The notes under the pieces: generated by a model | The model's database searches: none | What the model was told of the DNA's origin: nothing | The model's input: only the letters and a program-made list of their open reading frames with translations | Assembly: GCA_965207565.1 (NCBI GenBank) | Contig: CBDBMQ010000020.1 | Span: forward strand, 213,957 to 277,956 | Length of the DNA stretch: 64,000 nt | Reading direction: 5' to 3' | DNA from: Bin80 sp965207565 | GTDB lineage: Bacteria; Bacteroidota; Rhodothermia; Rhodothermales; Bin80 | Translations under genes and position numbers: made by a program | Shown here: positions 54,021 to 63,142 of the stretch, piece after piece | How positions within the stretch are numbered: the first letter of the stretch is position 1 | Layout of the letters: each line of letters opens with the position of its first letter

Positions 54021-54321
54021 GATTCTACATGCTTAGTTGCAATTACTTCTCTATTTTCAAAGTAATAGAGTCTAACATAATCTACAGAACAGCAGGCACA
54101 AGTGCCCGTTTTCCTGGACCAATTTGACGCCCTCGTCGTCAATAATATTCCGTGCGTAGCTCTCCATGCCTACATTCCGATACTTTGAATACATCTGCCA
54201 AATTCCTTGTCCCGGCTTCCAAAAACGTGCCCCCTGTAAATCCGTGATCAACGAACCCGTATAAGACCCATCCCGTTCAAGATATGCCATTTCATCGTCA
54301 GCACTCACAGCAGATTTATTG

Positions 54322-54858
54322 ATGAATCCTGATCGTGTGAACACCGTGGTACTGATGGGAGCTGAATCAACCGGCAAAACCACGCTCGCAGCAGCACTGG
54401 CAAAGCACTACAACACGATCTGGGCTGCCGAATACCTGAGGCTGTTTGTTGACAAGAAGGGAGCACTTCCTGAGGAGACCGATGTGCATACGATTGCCAG
54501 GGGGCATCTGGATCTGGTTGCCTCCCTGCACTTTGAAGCTCATGGAGTCCTGTTCGTAGACACAGATCTTTTCACTACATGCGTTTACCAGCGCATCTAC
54601 TTCGGTGAGTGTCCGCCCTCTGTTGAGCGTGCTGCCAAACATCATCAGTCGGGGCTTTACCTGTTTATGGAACCGGATATCCCCTGGATCCCCGATCCTG
54701 GTCAACGGGCAAGTCCAGAGGAGCGCTTACGCTCGCATGCACTCCTGATGGCTGAGGCAAAAACCCATTCTCTGAATACCGTTCCGATCTGTGGAACCCA
54801 GGATCAACGCCTGACCGCTGCGATCAAAGCAGTAGATCACTATCTGGCTAAGGGGTAA
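54322..54858 (+). CDS. NadR-like nucleotide kinase (AAA_28 family)
   Basis: 178 residues. A P-loop GAESTGKTTLAAALAKHY (residues about 13-30) and WAAEYLRLF match the ribosylnicotinamide kinase half of NadR. LFVDTDLFTT near 76 gives the Walker B-like site, PDIPWIPDPGQRA is near 122 and the C-terminal helix follows. The adenylyltransferase half of NadR is absent. It probably phosphorylates a nicotinamide-type nucleoside (family inference). The start is ATG 54322 (a TTG lies directly before). The 3' end overlaps the convergent FGE gene by 11 bases. Confidence 0.85.
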   Translation: MNPDRVNTVVLMGAESTGKTTLAAALAKHYNTIWAAEYLRLFVDKKGALPEETDVHTIARGHLDLVASLHFEAHGVLFVDTDLFTTCVYQRIYFGECPPSVERAAKHHQSGLYLFMEPDIPWIPDPGQRASPEERLRSHALLMAEAKTHSLNTVPICGTQDQRLTAAIKAVDHYLAKG

Positions 54859-55708
54859 TGTCCCTGACCAGGCGAAACCCTACATGATAGAGTGCAGTCT
54901 CCGGTGTTGAATGACTGCGCCCGGAGACCCGATAGCCATGACACCAGCCCGGCTCGCACAGAAAACTGCCTCCACGCTGTGCTTTTTCGCTGCTGGAATT
55001 TGGCTGAAATTCCTGATCCCGATCCGCATAGGATCGGTACCAGTTTGCGGTCCACTCCCACACATTCCCACCCATATCAACGAGTCCCGTTGGCGTTTCC
55101 CCGAATGCTCCCACCGGTGATGTGGTTGCATATCCATCTGCATTGGTATTGAATCTGGGGAATCGACCGTTCCACACATTCGCCTTGTACTCCCCATCCT
55201 GCACAAGCGAATCCCCCCAAGCGTACTGACCGCTGCTACCCTGACGGGCGGCATGCTCCCATTCAATTTCAGTGGGGAGCCGTTTATTGGCCCATTCTGC
55301 ATACGCAACCGCATCATTCCAAGACACCTGTGTGACCGGATGATCATCGGGAGCTGGGGAATAAGCAGGACCCAACGGCCACTGCCAGTATGCACCAGGT
55401 TTGAGTTCCCACTGCTTTGTTGAATCATTGAAGATGCCTGCATCCCCGAATGATTCGGCCTGCGTCACATACCCCGTTGCCAGAACAAATTCCCGGAACG
55501 ATCCGACCGTGACCGGAGAGATATCCATGAAAAACGGCTGAACACGAGCACGGAAAACCGGCCGCTCATGCGGCATGCCGTTCTCCGACCCAATTTGAGT
55601 CGTTCCACCCGGGATATAGACCATGCCCGGCGGCGGAAGGGGGGGTGGCTCCTGGCTGCAAGCGCCAAAAACTACACAAACGAAAAGAGCACACGTCAAT
55701 CGTTCCAT
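54848..55708 (-). CDS. Formylglycine-generating enzyme-type lipoprotein
   Basis: Oxidises the active-site Cys of sulfatases to formylglycine. The SUMF1/EgtB fold is complete: GMVYIPGGTTQIGSENG, FMDISPVTVGSFREF, PVTQVSWNDAVAYAEWANKR, LPTEIEWEHAAR, GNVWEWTANWY and the end RGGSFLCEPGWCHGYR. The two Cys (about 251 and 256) are the copper-binding catalytic pair of true FGE, not only of the wider fold. The start has a lipobox FGACSQE (Cys17), so the enzyme is predicted to be exported, whereas most bacterial FGEs are cytoplasmic. It overlaps the upstream sulfatase gene by 13 bases; the two are co-transcribed. Confidence 0.88.
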   Translation of the reverse strand: MERLTCALFVCVVFGACSQEPPPLPPPGMVYIPGGTTQIGSENGMPHERPVFRARVQPFFMDISPVTVGSFREFVLATGYVTQAESFGDAGIFNDSTKQWELKPGAYWQWPLGPAYSPAPDDHPVTQVSWNDAVAYAEWANKRLPTEIEWEHAARQGSSGQYAWGDSLVQDGEYKANVWNGRFPRFNTNADGYATTSPVGAFGETPTGLVDMGGNVWEWTANWYRSYADRDQEFQPNSSSEKAQRGGSFLCEPGWCHGYRVSGRSHSTPETALYHVGFRLVRDITP

Positions 55709-57081
55709 TCTGGAATCGCCAGTTGAGTAGGTGCTCGGACGACTTCAGCCAGATGCTCCTCCACCATTTCCTGTATTTCAAGGATCACCCCCGGCTCCTG
55801 TTCAGCAAGATTGAACCGCTCCCCTGGATCCCGATCCAAATGGTAGAGAAGCGGCGGTTCATGCACCACCGGCTGATCCCCCACATACGCGCTTTGCGTA
55901 ATATAGTGCATCTTCCAAGGCCCCTTGCGTGCGGCCCAAAGCTGAGTCCCGCGGTAATAATAGATCTCCTGCCGAACCTGAGCAGCAGGATCTCGCAAAA
56001 CCGGCATCAGGTCTACTCCATCATAGATGCGATCATCCGGGAGCGATGCGCCGGCAAGCCCCAATATGGTCGGCATTAGATCCATGGTGACTCCCATTGC
56101 CTGAGTCGTGTGGTTAGCGGGAATCGTTCCCGGCCACCAGGCGATCGTCGGCACACGCATTCCCCCTTCCCAAGTGGTTCCTTTCCCATCACGCAGGAGT
56201 CCGGCAGTCCCGCCTGCAAACCCCACCGTAAGCCATGGCCCGTTATCACTGGTGAAGATGACAAGGGTTTTGTGATCCAGGCCAGTCTCCCGCAAAACAT
56301 CCAATATCTGTCCGACACTCCAATCGATCTCTTCAATTACATCCCCGTAAAGCCCGCGTGTACTCGTTCCCTCAAATTCATCCGATGCAAAGAGCGGGAT
56401 ATGAGGCATGGTGTGCGGCAGGTACAGGAAAAATGGGGTGTCCCTGTTTTTTCGGATGAAGGAAATCGACTCCTCTGTATAGCGGCGTGTCAGAAGGCGC
56501 TGATCGGGCTCCGTCTCAATCACCTCCGTACCCCGCATAAGGGGCAACGGGGGATACGTCTGGGCACGCCCCCATGAACTGGCTGTAGGGGTCATGTCAT
56601 TCGAGTAAGGGATCCCAAAATACTCATCAAATCCATGCTCCGTCGGGAAATGCCCAGGTACATGCCCCAAATGCCATTTCCCGATTGCTGCACTGACATA
56701 GCCTACGGATTGCAATGCTTCCGGGATTGTAATCTCTGATGCAGGCATCCCTCCCTTGCTTGGAGGGAAGAGAACCCGGATCCGATCATCTGTCAACCCA
56801 TTCCGGACGGGTAATCGCCCGGTCAAAAGCGCAGCCCGGCTCGGCGTGCATACAGATGCTCCCGTATAAAACTGGGAAAAACGAAGTCCCTCTGCAGCCA
56901 TGCGATCCAAATGGGGAGTCCGAATGGTCGGATGCCCATATACGCCTACATCTCCGTATCCCATATCATCCGCAAAGATGACAATAAAATTGGGGCGCTC
57001 CTGCTCGTCCATCTGAGAATTCGAACTGCAAGCACACAGTGAGACTAAAAAGATGATAATCCGTATATAGGAGAGGGGCAT
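55696..57081 (-). CDS. Arylsulfatase-type lipoprotein
   Basis: 461 residues. Lipobox SLCACSSN (Cys18). Sulfatase core: NFIVIFADDMGYGDVGVYGH with metal-binding Asp pair, formylglycine site C78-T-P-S-R in GASVCTPSRAALLTG, AIGKWHLGH, HTMPHIPLFAS and VIFTSDNGPW. Substrate unknown; sulfated polysaccharides are common for this group in marine FCB bacteria. The stop lies inside the FGE gene. Its Cys-type site needs FGE, which the downstream gene can supply. It differs from the decayed sulfatase at 47832, and this copy is intact. Confidence 0.92.
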   Translation of the reverse strand: MPLSYIRIIIFLVSLCACSSNSQMDEQERPNFIVIFADDMGYGDVGVYGHPTIRTPHLDRMAAEGLRFSQFYTGASVCTPSRAALLTGRLPVRNGLTDDRIRVLFPPSKGGMPASEITIPEALQSVGYVSAAIGKWHLGHVPGHFPTEHGFDEYFGIPYSNDMTPTASSWGRAQTYPPLPLMRGTEVIETEPDQRLLTRRYTEESISFIRKNRDTPFFLYLPHTMPHIPLFASDEFEGTSTRGLYGDVIEEIDWSVGQILDVLRETGLDHKTLVIFTSDNGPWLTVGFAGGTAGLLRDGKGTTWEGGMRVPTIAWWPGTIPANHTTQAMGVTMDLMPTILGLAGASLPDDRIYDGVDLMPVLRDPAAQVRQEIYYYRGTQLWAARKGPWKMHYITQSAYVGDQPVVHEPPLLYHLDRDPGERFNLAEQEPGVILEIQEMVEEHLAEVVRAPTQLAIPEWND

Positions 57082-57147
57082 GACTTAACGTGTTTTCCGG
57101 TGCAGCATAAAAATACATCCATGCTCCAACATAAACCCCATTCGACA

Positions 57148-58005
57148 ATGAAGTTATCAGTTCCTGTTCTATTGTTTTTTCTGGTAGCAAACCTTTCGGC
57201 TGCCTATGGGCAGGTTGATGGCTGGTATGTCGAACTAGGTGCAGGCCCTGCTTTCAGCGGGAATCTGGCACAGGAGGGATTTAACCTTGACTCATTCTGT
57301 TATCCAGGTTTTATCTGCTGCCCCGATCTGGACGGATGCAACAACAACAATCCGAACCAACAGTCTGGATATCGATGGAACTATCAAATTCCGACGGACC
57401 CAGGCTTTGCCTTTCGTGTCGGTGCAGGAAAGGAACAGGGATCCCTGCGCATCGACCTGAATGTTCAGTATTCGGCTCGAAATCTCCAGCAGATCTTCAG
57501 CCAGATTACGCACCTGGACGGATCACCTGCCCCTCAGTTTGATCCAAATTCGGGGGTTCAGGTGACGACCATCGCAGCCATTGGCAGATTGCGGGTCGCC
57601 TCTCTTCGCATCAACACCTTCCTGGATCTGCTCCCACGGGATCGCGCGTTCCGCCCTTATCTGGGCATAGGAACCGGAGCTGCGCGCTCCACCGTGACCG
57701 ATTTGTATTACGAGGAACGCTTTTCATGCACAGGCCAGCCATGCAGCGGGGACCTGTCAGGTTACGATTCACTGCAGGATGAAGACCTGGCGGATGTTGT
57801 ACTTTTGGCTTCCGGGCATGCTGGGTTCGAGTATGTCCTCACCGAAAAAATTCTTACAGGGGTTCGTTTTAGCTACACCTTGCTACAGGATTTTAACAGC
57901 CAGGGAGACTACACTACGCACAGAGTAGAAAATCTAACCAATACAACGATTTTCAGTAAACTAAACCTGTTTGCGACGATGGCGACGGTTCGCTATCGCT
58001 TATGA
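57148..58005 (+). CDS. Outer-membrane beta-barrel protein
   Basis: About 285 residues from ATG 57148, which starts a signal peptide (KLSVPVLLFFLVANLSAAYG). Alternative upstream starts lie at 57100 (GTG) and 57121, ahead of this signal. The mature part has alternating beta-strand pattern with YVELGAGPAFSG, VRFSYTLLQDF and a C-terminal FATMATVRYRL that matches the aromatic ending of porin-like barrels. A Cys-rich loop FCYPGFICCPDLDGC near residues 50-64 is unusual. No enzyme motif. Faces away from the sulfatase pair and converges with the ABC exporter. Confidence 0.75.
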   Translation: MKLSVPVLLFFLVANLSAAYGQVDGWYVELGAGPAFSGNLAQEGFNLDSFCYPGFICCPDLDGCNNNNPNQQSGYRWNYQIPTDPGFAFRVGAGKEQGSLRIDLNVQYSARNLQQIFSQITHLDGSPAPQFDPNSGVQVTTIAAIGRLRVASLRINTFLDLLPRDRAFRPYLGIGTGAARSTVTDLYYEERFSCTGQPCSGDLSGYDSLQDEDLADVVLLASGHAGFEYVLTEKILTGVRFSYTLLQDFNSQGDYTTHRVENLTNTTIFSKLNLFATMATVRYRL

Positions 58006-58021
58006 TCTATGGTGGCGAATA

Positions 58022-59812
58022 TTATGGGAGAGGGTCTTCGCCAGGGTTTACGTACAGATCTTTTTCATAGCTGTGCTGCTGATCGTACAACTCCCGATAG
58101 CGACCACCCATGCGATAGAGTGTGGTATGGCTACCCCGTTCGATGATCCTGCCTGCTTCGAGAACCAGGATCTGATCTGCACTCCGGATGGTGGAGAGCC
58201 GGTGGGCAATGACAAATGTGGTTCGGCCCTCTCGAAGATTCTTGAATCCTTCCTGAATCAATGCCTCGCTTTCCGTATCAAGGTTGGAGGTCGCTTCATC
58301 CAAGACAAGGATTTTGGAGTTTGCCAGAATTGCGCGTGCAATGGAGATCCTCTGCCTCTGTCCGCCGCTGAGCTTTACCCCCCGCTCACCAACTACGGTG
58401 TCATAGGAGTCTGGGAAGCTCTGAATAAATTCATGCGCATTCGCGATTCGGCTCGCATATTTGATTTCGTCGCGTGAGGCTGCTGGTCTGGCATAGCTGA
58501 TGTTGTCTGCAATCGTGCCATCAAACAGGAAATTCTCCTGCATCACCACCCCCAGGTATCTGCGATAATCACTTAGCTTCAAGGTGGATAAATCCTGACC
58601 ATCAATCAGAACCCGCCCCTGCTGGGGTTGATTGAACCCCATAACCATACTGATCAACGTACTCTTGCCCGAACCACTTGGCCCGATCAGTGCGGTTGTG
58701 GTTCCTTTTGCGGCGTGAAGAGAAACTCCCTGGATGACCGGGACGGTTTCGTCATAGCGAAAGTGTACATCTTCCAGAGTAATCTCCCCCTGCACCCGTT
58801 TCAATGCATTTCTGTGATCCTCATCTTCATCCTCCCGAATCTCTGTCATCAGATCCCTGATGCGATCGAGCCCCGCGAATGCCTCCGAAATCTGTGTACC
58901 GACCATCGCCATCTGTATGATGGGAGCGACCATCACCCCAACCACAAAAAGGTACATGACAAAATCCCCTAGGGTCAGAATATTCTCCGCAATCGCTCTG
59001 CCCCCCAGGATAATCATCAAAGCACCGATGATCCCAACAATGACTGTCCCCAGCGTGACCGTTGCAGATGTACCCCGAATCGTTTTAGAAATCAGCCTGA
59101 ACAGCTGGATGACCCCCTCATTGAATTTACCCTGTTCCCGGCCTTCGGCCCCATACGCCTTGACCAACCGGATTCCGCCAAGCGTTTCCCCAAGTGCCCC
59201 CGTGACCTCTGATCGGATTTTTTGGCGCTTTCTGAAAATGGGCCGTAACGCTCTGAATGCGTAGGCCATGAAGCCGCCGAATGTGGCCAGAATTACGCAG
59301 ATGATCAGAGTCAACTGCCAATAGAGTACAAACAGGATGATGAGCGCCAGGATTGCGGTCACCACTCCTCCAGCCAGCATCACGATCCCTGTTCCCATCA
59401 GATTGCGGACCCCCTCGGGGTCGCTCATCACACGTGATATCAACTCACCGCTTTTGTGTCTCTCAAAAAAACGGGCGGATAAATGAATCACATGATCATG
59501 GATCCGCTGACGCATTTCCATGATGGCTTTTTGGGCGGCAATACCGATCACATTTGATAATAAATACGATGTTCCTGCCTGCACGATGGTCGCACCGACG
59601 GCGATCAGAGCGAGTGGCATCAACAGTTCCATTCGATCGTTGCCAATGACCTCGTCAATCAGCCACTTGCTAGTGCCGGGCAGCACAAAGCTACTCACAC
59701 GATTAATAACCATAAGAACAAAGCCGACTGCCAGAGTTCTCCGATACCTCCACATCAGTTGTCGTGCCTGATTCCAGGCCGACCAAGTAATTTTGCGGCT
59801 CTTTTCAGTCAC
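58022..59812 (-). CDS. ABC exporter, MsbA/multidrug type (fused membrane and ATPase domains)
   Basis: 596 residues. Six membrane segments in residues about 20-310. The ATPase domain carries Walker A GPSGSGKSTL near 378, Q-loop MQENFLF, signature LSGGQRQRISIARA near 485, Walker B LVLDEATSNLD and the H-loop IAHRLSTI. Exports lipids or drugs as a homodimer; substrate unknown (lipid A precursor is possible for a Gram-negative). The stop is 16 bases from the convergent barrel gene. Confidence 0.92.
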   Translation of the reverse strand: MTEKSRKITWSAWNQARQLMWRYRRTLAVGFVLMVINRVSSFVLPGTSKWLIDEVIGNDRMELLMPLALIAVGATIVQAGTSYLLSNVIGIAAQKAIMEMRQRIHDHVIHLSARFFERHKSGELISRVMSDPEGVRNLMGTGIVMLAGGVVTAILALIILFVLYWQLTLIICVILATFGGFMAYAFRALRPIFRKRQKIRSEVTGALGETLGGIRLVKAYGAEGREQGKFNEGVIQLFRLISKTIRGTSATVTLGTVIVGIIGALMIILGGRAIAENILTLGDFVMYLFVVGVMVAPIIQMAMVGTQISEAFAGLDRIRDLMTEIREDEDEDHRNALKRVQGEITLEDVHFRYDETVPVIQGVSLHAAKGTTTALIGPSGSGKSTLISMVMGFNQPQQGRVLIDGQDLSTLKLSDYRRYLGVVMQENFLFDGTIADNISYARPAASRDEIKYASRIANAHEFIQSFPDSYDTVVGERGVKLSGGQRQRISIARAILANSKILVLDEATSNLDTESEALIQEGFKNLREGRTTFVIAHRLSTIRSADQILVLEAGRIIERGSHTTLYRMGGRYRELYDQQHSYEKDLYVNPGEDPLP

Positions 59813-59934
59813 GATTGTCTCGTCTGAGTGATGGTCTTATCCTTGCTATCATGTTGATTGATCCGCCCTTTCTATCTATTCTCTGATGCCCACGGAAGAG
59901 GGCTAGTACCGTTTTCCGGCATGAACGTTGTATC

Positions 59935-61056
59935 TCAATAGCCGAGCATCCCCCGAACCAGCATCCCCATCGCAAACCCGGTGTAATTCCCCATTGCATA
60001 CCCAAGGAGTCCAACAGCTACTCCAGGCAATACCCGATCCACCGCTCCCCGGGCCGTGGCAAGTGCCATTGCAGAGGCAGGTCCACCCACATTTGCCTGT
60101 GACGCAATCGCAAGTGTGGTCGCATCCAACCGAAACAATGCTCCAAGCCCAAATACACAAACCCCATGTAGAACGACCGTCCCAACTGCAAAATATAACA
60201 CCCCGGGACCGATCACGATAATGTTCTTCACCACGGACTGTGCTCCATTCGTGGCGAGAAACAACAGCAGCAAATAATATCCCCAGAGGCCTGCACCTGA
60301 GAGTTGGCGAATATAAGGCACCTGCCCGACTGCAAGTGCGATTGTGGTGAGCCACAAGATCTCGGGAATGCCGGGCACGAGAGCGCCCAAATGCTTCGCA
60401 AGCCATACCGCACCGAGTGCAATGATCACCAGCAGCGCTGCATCCTGTAATCGGCCTGGCGTGCTCTTGTAGAGTGATCCGATCAGCCCATCCTGATCCC
60501 TTGACCGCTGTCCCGACTGCCTGCGACCGAAAAATAATGGAACCACCAGGCAAGCCGCCATCCACAAAGCTGTAAGCAGTACATCCGCTGCAATGGCGGC
60601 AGAAAACATCTCGCTGCTGGTGTCAAACGCACGTCCCAGCGCTGCAAAATTCACTCCTCCTCCGTTGTACGTACCCATGAACTGCCCCGCCAATTTCCAA
60701 GTCTCCGGCCCAATGAGAGGGGCCAAAACGAGTGCGGAAATGAATGCACCCACAGCTGTGCCAACGGCGCCCAACCCAAATGCAAGCAGCATGGGCCCGC
60801 CGGCACTGCGGATCGTACTGATATTTACACTCAGTAAAATGAGTACAATCCCCAAGCTGATACCCGGATCAATGAGCACATCGTAGGCCTTGTTCTGCGC
60901 TGGAATCAGCCCCACATTGGACAGTACCATTGCCAGCAGGATCCCAACCAGCGCGGCACTCAATGCTTTGAAAAGTGCAAAGCGGGCTTCCAGAAATACC
61001 GCAATCCATACAACGATTGCCAAAATCAAAAAAACCGAGAGGGGATGCGTAATCAT
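59935..61056 (-). CDS. DUF819-family membrane protein
   Basis: 373 residues, about ten hydrophobic segments. Family signatures: the short motif GTYNGGGVNFAALGRA near 130 and the C-terminal ASQANVGGPASAMALA near 325. DUF819 proteins are predicted transporters, but no substrate is established. Single gene with its own promoter region to the right. Confidence 0.85.
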   Translation of the reverse strand: MITHPLSVFLILAIVVWIAVFLEARFALFKALSAALVGILLAMVLSNVGLIPAQNKAYDVLIDPGISLGIVLILLSVNISTIRSAGGPMLLAFGLGAVGTAVGAFISALVLAPLIGPETWKLAGQFMGTYNGGGVNFAALGRAFDTSSEMFSAAIAADVLLTALWMAACLVVPLFFGRRQSGQRSRDQDGLIGSLYKSTPGRLQDAALLVIIALGAVWLAKHLGALVPGIPEILWLTTIALAVGQVPYIRQLSGAGLWGYYLLLLFLATNGAQSVVKNIIVIGPGVLYFAVGTVVLHGVCVFGLGALFRLDATTLAIASQANVGGPASAMALATARGAVDRVLPGVAVGLLGYAMGNYTGFAMGMLVRGMLGY

Positions 61057-61370
61057 GTAGAACTGTTTTTATGCCTTCTGAAAGAACAACACTTCATTCG
61101 CTATTGAGTGCCATGTGGATCGTTCGGGTTTCCACAACCAGGCCCGACAATTTAACGATCCGCAATACTCCCGTCACCAGGTCATGAAGATCGTCCTATT
61201 CAGTTCCACCAGCCGGTCACCAAAGAATCGTTGCAGAGCCACCTTCCCTATAGATGCCAGATGCCTCAATTGATCTCTTTTATCCTCAACCGAAACGAAT
61301 TATTCCAGATTGCATTTGAATGGGTTTGGGCTACCAGGTCTTTCCACATCTAATCAAGAAACACGGTTTC
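61057..61370. other. Intergenic region upstream of the sorting-domain dehydrogenase
   Basis: 314 bases between divergent genes. No gene seen. An inverted repeat GGATCGTT (61117-61124) and AACGATCC (61154-61161) has an inner CGGG/CCCG pair, which could fold as a stem-loop; there is no T run after it. Both promoters must lie here. Confidence 0.3.
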
Positions 61371-63074
61371 ATGTCACCACTGCTCCGACCGTACATCCTT
61401 CTTCTATCCTGTGTCCTTGCACACTCTGCCTGGAGCCAGCCTCAGGTAACCTTTGAGCAAGCATTTTCCAACCTTACGTTTCGTCGCCCAGTGGATCTGC
61501 AGCACGTTGGAGAGAACCTCTTCGTAGTGGAGCAACCGGGCATCATCTGGACCTTTGAAAACCGGCAGGATGTCACGGATCGGCATCAATTTTTGAACAT
61601 CCAGAACCGTGTCCGCTCCGTCGGGAACGAGGAGGGACTCCTGGGATTGGCATTCCACCCGGACTTTGACACGAATGGGTACTTTTTTGTTTACTACTCC
61701 GCTTCAAACCCGAGGCGAAGTGTCGTTTCCCGATTCAATACCCTTGCAAATAATCCGAGCCAAGGAGATCCAGACAGCGAAATGATCATCCTAGAAGTGA
61801 ACCAACCAGCCAGCAATCATAACGGAGGGCAGATCGCGTTCGGAGCGGATGGATATCTGTATATCGCTCTGGGTGACGGTGGGGGTGCAGGTGACCAGTT
61901 TGGACATGGCCAAAACACGAAATCGCTCTTGGGAACGATCTCCAGGATTGATGTGAGTACGATCCCCTATTCCATTCCGTCAGACAACCCCTTCGCCGGT
62001 TCAACGACTGACCGACCGGAAATCTTTGCATGGGGGCTTCGCAACCCTTGGAGATTCAGCTTTGATGCCGGGGTGATCTACGCTGCGGATGTCGGGCAAA
62101 ATGCAATCGAAGAGGTAAGCATCATTGAACGCGGAGGGAACTACGGATGGCCAATTATGGAGGGAACCCGATGCTTTCGGCCACGCACCAACTGCAACCA
62201 GGACGGGTTGATCCTGCCCATTTTTGAATATGATCACTCCAGTGGCTCCGCCTCCGTGACAGGAGGATATGTTTATCGAGGCCCCGGCGTCCCGGATCTG
62301 ACAGGCTGGTATGTCCTGGGGGACTATGTTGACGGTCGTTTCTGGGGACTGCTCTACGATGGAGATCAACTACTCGAATCCACACTGTTGGATAATACAT
62401 TTTTCCAGCCATTTTCATTCGGCATAGATCACCAGGGGGAAGTGTACATGCTCGCCAGTGACGGCCGCATCTACAGGTTCTCGGCAACCGGGGGCTCACT
62501 GGGATTTGAATCATTTATCGAGCCCCTGCAATTTACCCGGAATCGATCCATCCCGGCAACAATCCTTCCCGCGGCCCGGGGTGGATCCGGCATATTCAGG
62601 TACTCCCTCAGTCCTGACCTCCCGGCAGGACTGATCTTTGATCCTTCTACACGCACCCTGGAAGGAATCCCCACCGAAATTTTGGACGCCACCACCTACA
62701 CACTTCATGCTGAAGCTATCGGTAGTCTACGGGGATCCATTACATTTGAGCTCTCCGTCCATGAGCCGCTGCGTCAAGCCGAGCTGTCCGAACCTCTGCC
62801 TGCATTTTTTCTGCACGGCCATTATCCCAACCCTTCATCCGGCGATGTAAGTGTTGTTTTTGATCTCCCTGAACAGGCAGTCGTCACGATCGAATTGCAT
62901 GATCTGATTGGGCGTCGAGTTGTGGCGGTGCCTCCACAAACAATGCCTGTAGCCGCGCGGCAATCCATCCTGATCCCAGTCGGCACTCTCCCGGGAGGGT
63001 CTTACATTTATCGTCTTACTGTGGAGGGAGAAAACGATGTGATCACCGCCTCCGGGATGCTCCTTCTTCACTAG
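61371..63074 (+). CDS. PQQ-dependent sugar (glucose/sorbosone) dehydrogenase-like protein with type IX-like sorting domain
   Basis: About 567 residues from ATG 61371. Signal peptide (LLRPYILLLSCVLAHSAWS). Residues about 25-370 form the six-blade glucose/sorbosone dehydrogenase fold: EGLLGLAFHPDFDTNGYFFV, NHNGGQIAFGADGYLYIALG, WGLRNPWRFSFD. A putative Ig-like segment (about 390-470, FDPSTRTLEGIPTE) follows, then a C-terminal domain with YPNPSSGDVSVVFDLPE and IGRRVVAV, the pattern of type A sorting domains used by the type IX secretion system in FCB bacteria. The protein is therefore expected at the cell surface or outside. Open frame extends upstream to 61320, ahead of the signal. Confidence 0.88.
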   Translation: MSPLLRPYILLLSCVLAHSAWSQPQVTFEQAFSNLTFRRPVDLQHVGENLFVVEQPGIIWTFENRQDVTDRHQFLNIQNRVRSVGNEEGLLGLAFHPDFDTNGYFFVYYSASNPRRSVVSRFNTLANNPSQGDPDSEMIILEVNQPASNHNGGQIAFGADGYLYIALGDGGGAGDQFGHGQNTKSLLGTISRIDVSTIPYSIPSDNPFAGSTTDRPEIFAWGLRNPWRFSFDAGVIYAADVGQNAIEEVSIIERGGNYGWPIMEGTRCFRPRTNCNQDGLILPIFEYDHSSGSASVTGGYVYRGPGVPDLTGWYVLGDYVDGRFWGLLYDGDQLLESTLLDNTFFQPFSFGIDHQGEVYMLASDGRIYRFSATGGSLGFESFIEPLQFTRNRSIPATILPAARGGSGIFRYSLSPDLPAGLIFDPSTRTLEGIPTEILDATTYTLHAEAIGSLRGSITFELSVHEPLRQAELSEPLPAFFLHGHYPNPSSGDVSVVFDLPEQAVVTIELHDLIGRRVVAVPPQTMPVAARQSILIPVGTLPGGSYIYRLTVEGENDVITASGMLLLH

Positions 63075-63093
63075 TTGGCTACGAAAAAATAAA

Positions 63094-63142
63094 GGGGCTT
63101 CGATAAGAACATGTCCAATTTCACTATATCTATCGAAGCCCC
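63094..63142. repeat. Perfect 12-base inverted repeat (stem-loop), terminator-like on the minus strand
   Basis: GGGGCTTCGATA (63094-63105) pairs with TATCGAAGCCCC (63131-63142) over a 25-base loop. On the minus strand the stem is followed by TTTATTTTTT, which fits a rho-independent terminator for a transcript coming from the right. On the plus strand it is followed by GAAAAAA, which does not. CGAAAAAATA is repeated directly on both sides (63082-63091 and 63142-63151). It sits 20 bases after the dehydrogenase stop and includes the start of the decayed helicase segment. Confidence 0.5.

Noticed and set aside
54072..54290. Minus-strand open frame near the NadR-like gene
   Set aside because: A start at 54290 gives about 72 residues with moderately protein-like composition, but there is no ribosome site and no family resemblance; too weak to list as a gene.
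57971..58477. Plus-strand open frame of 168 codons after the barrel gene
   Set aside because: It is antisense to the ATPase domain of the ABC exporter and has no motif of its own.
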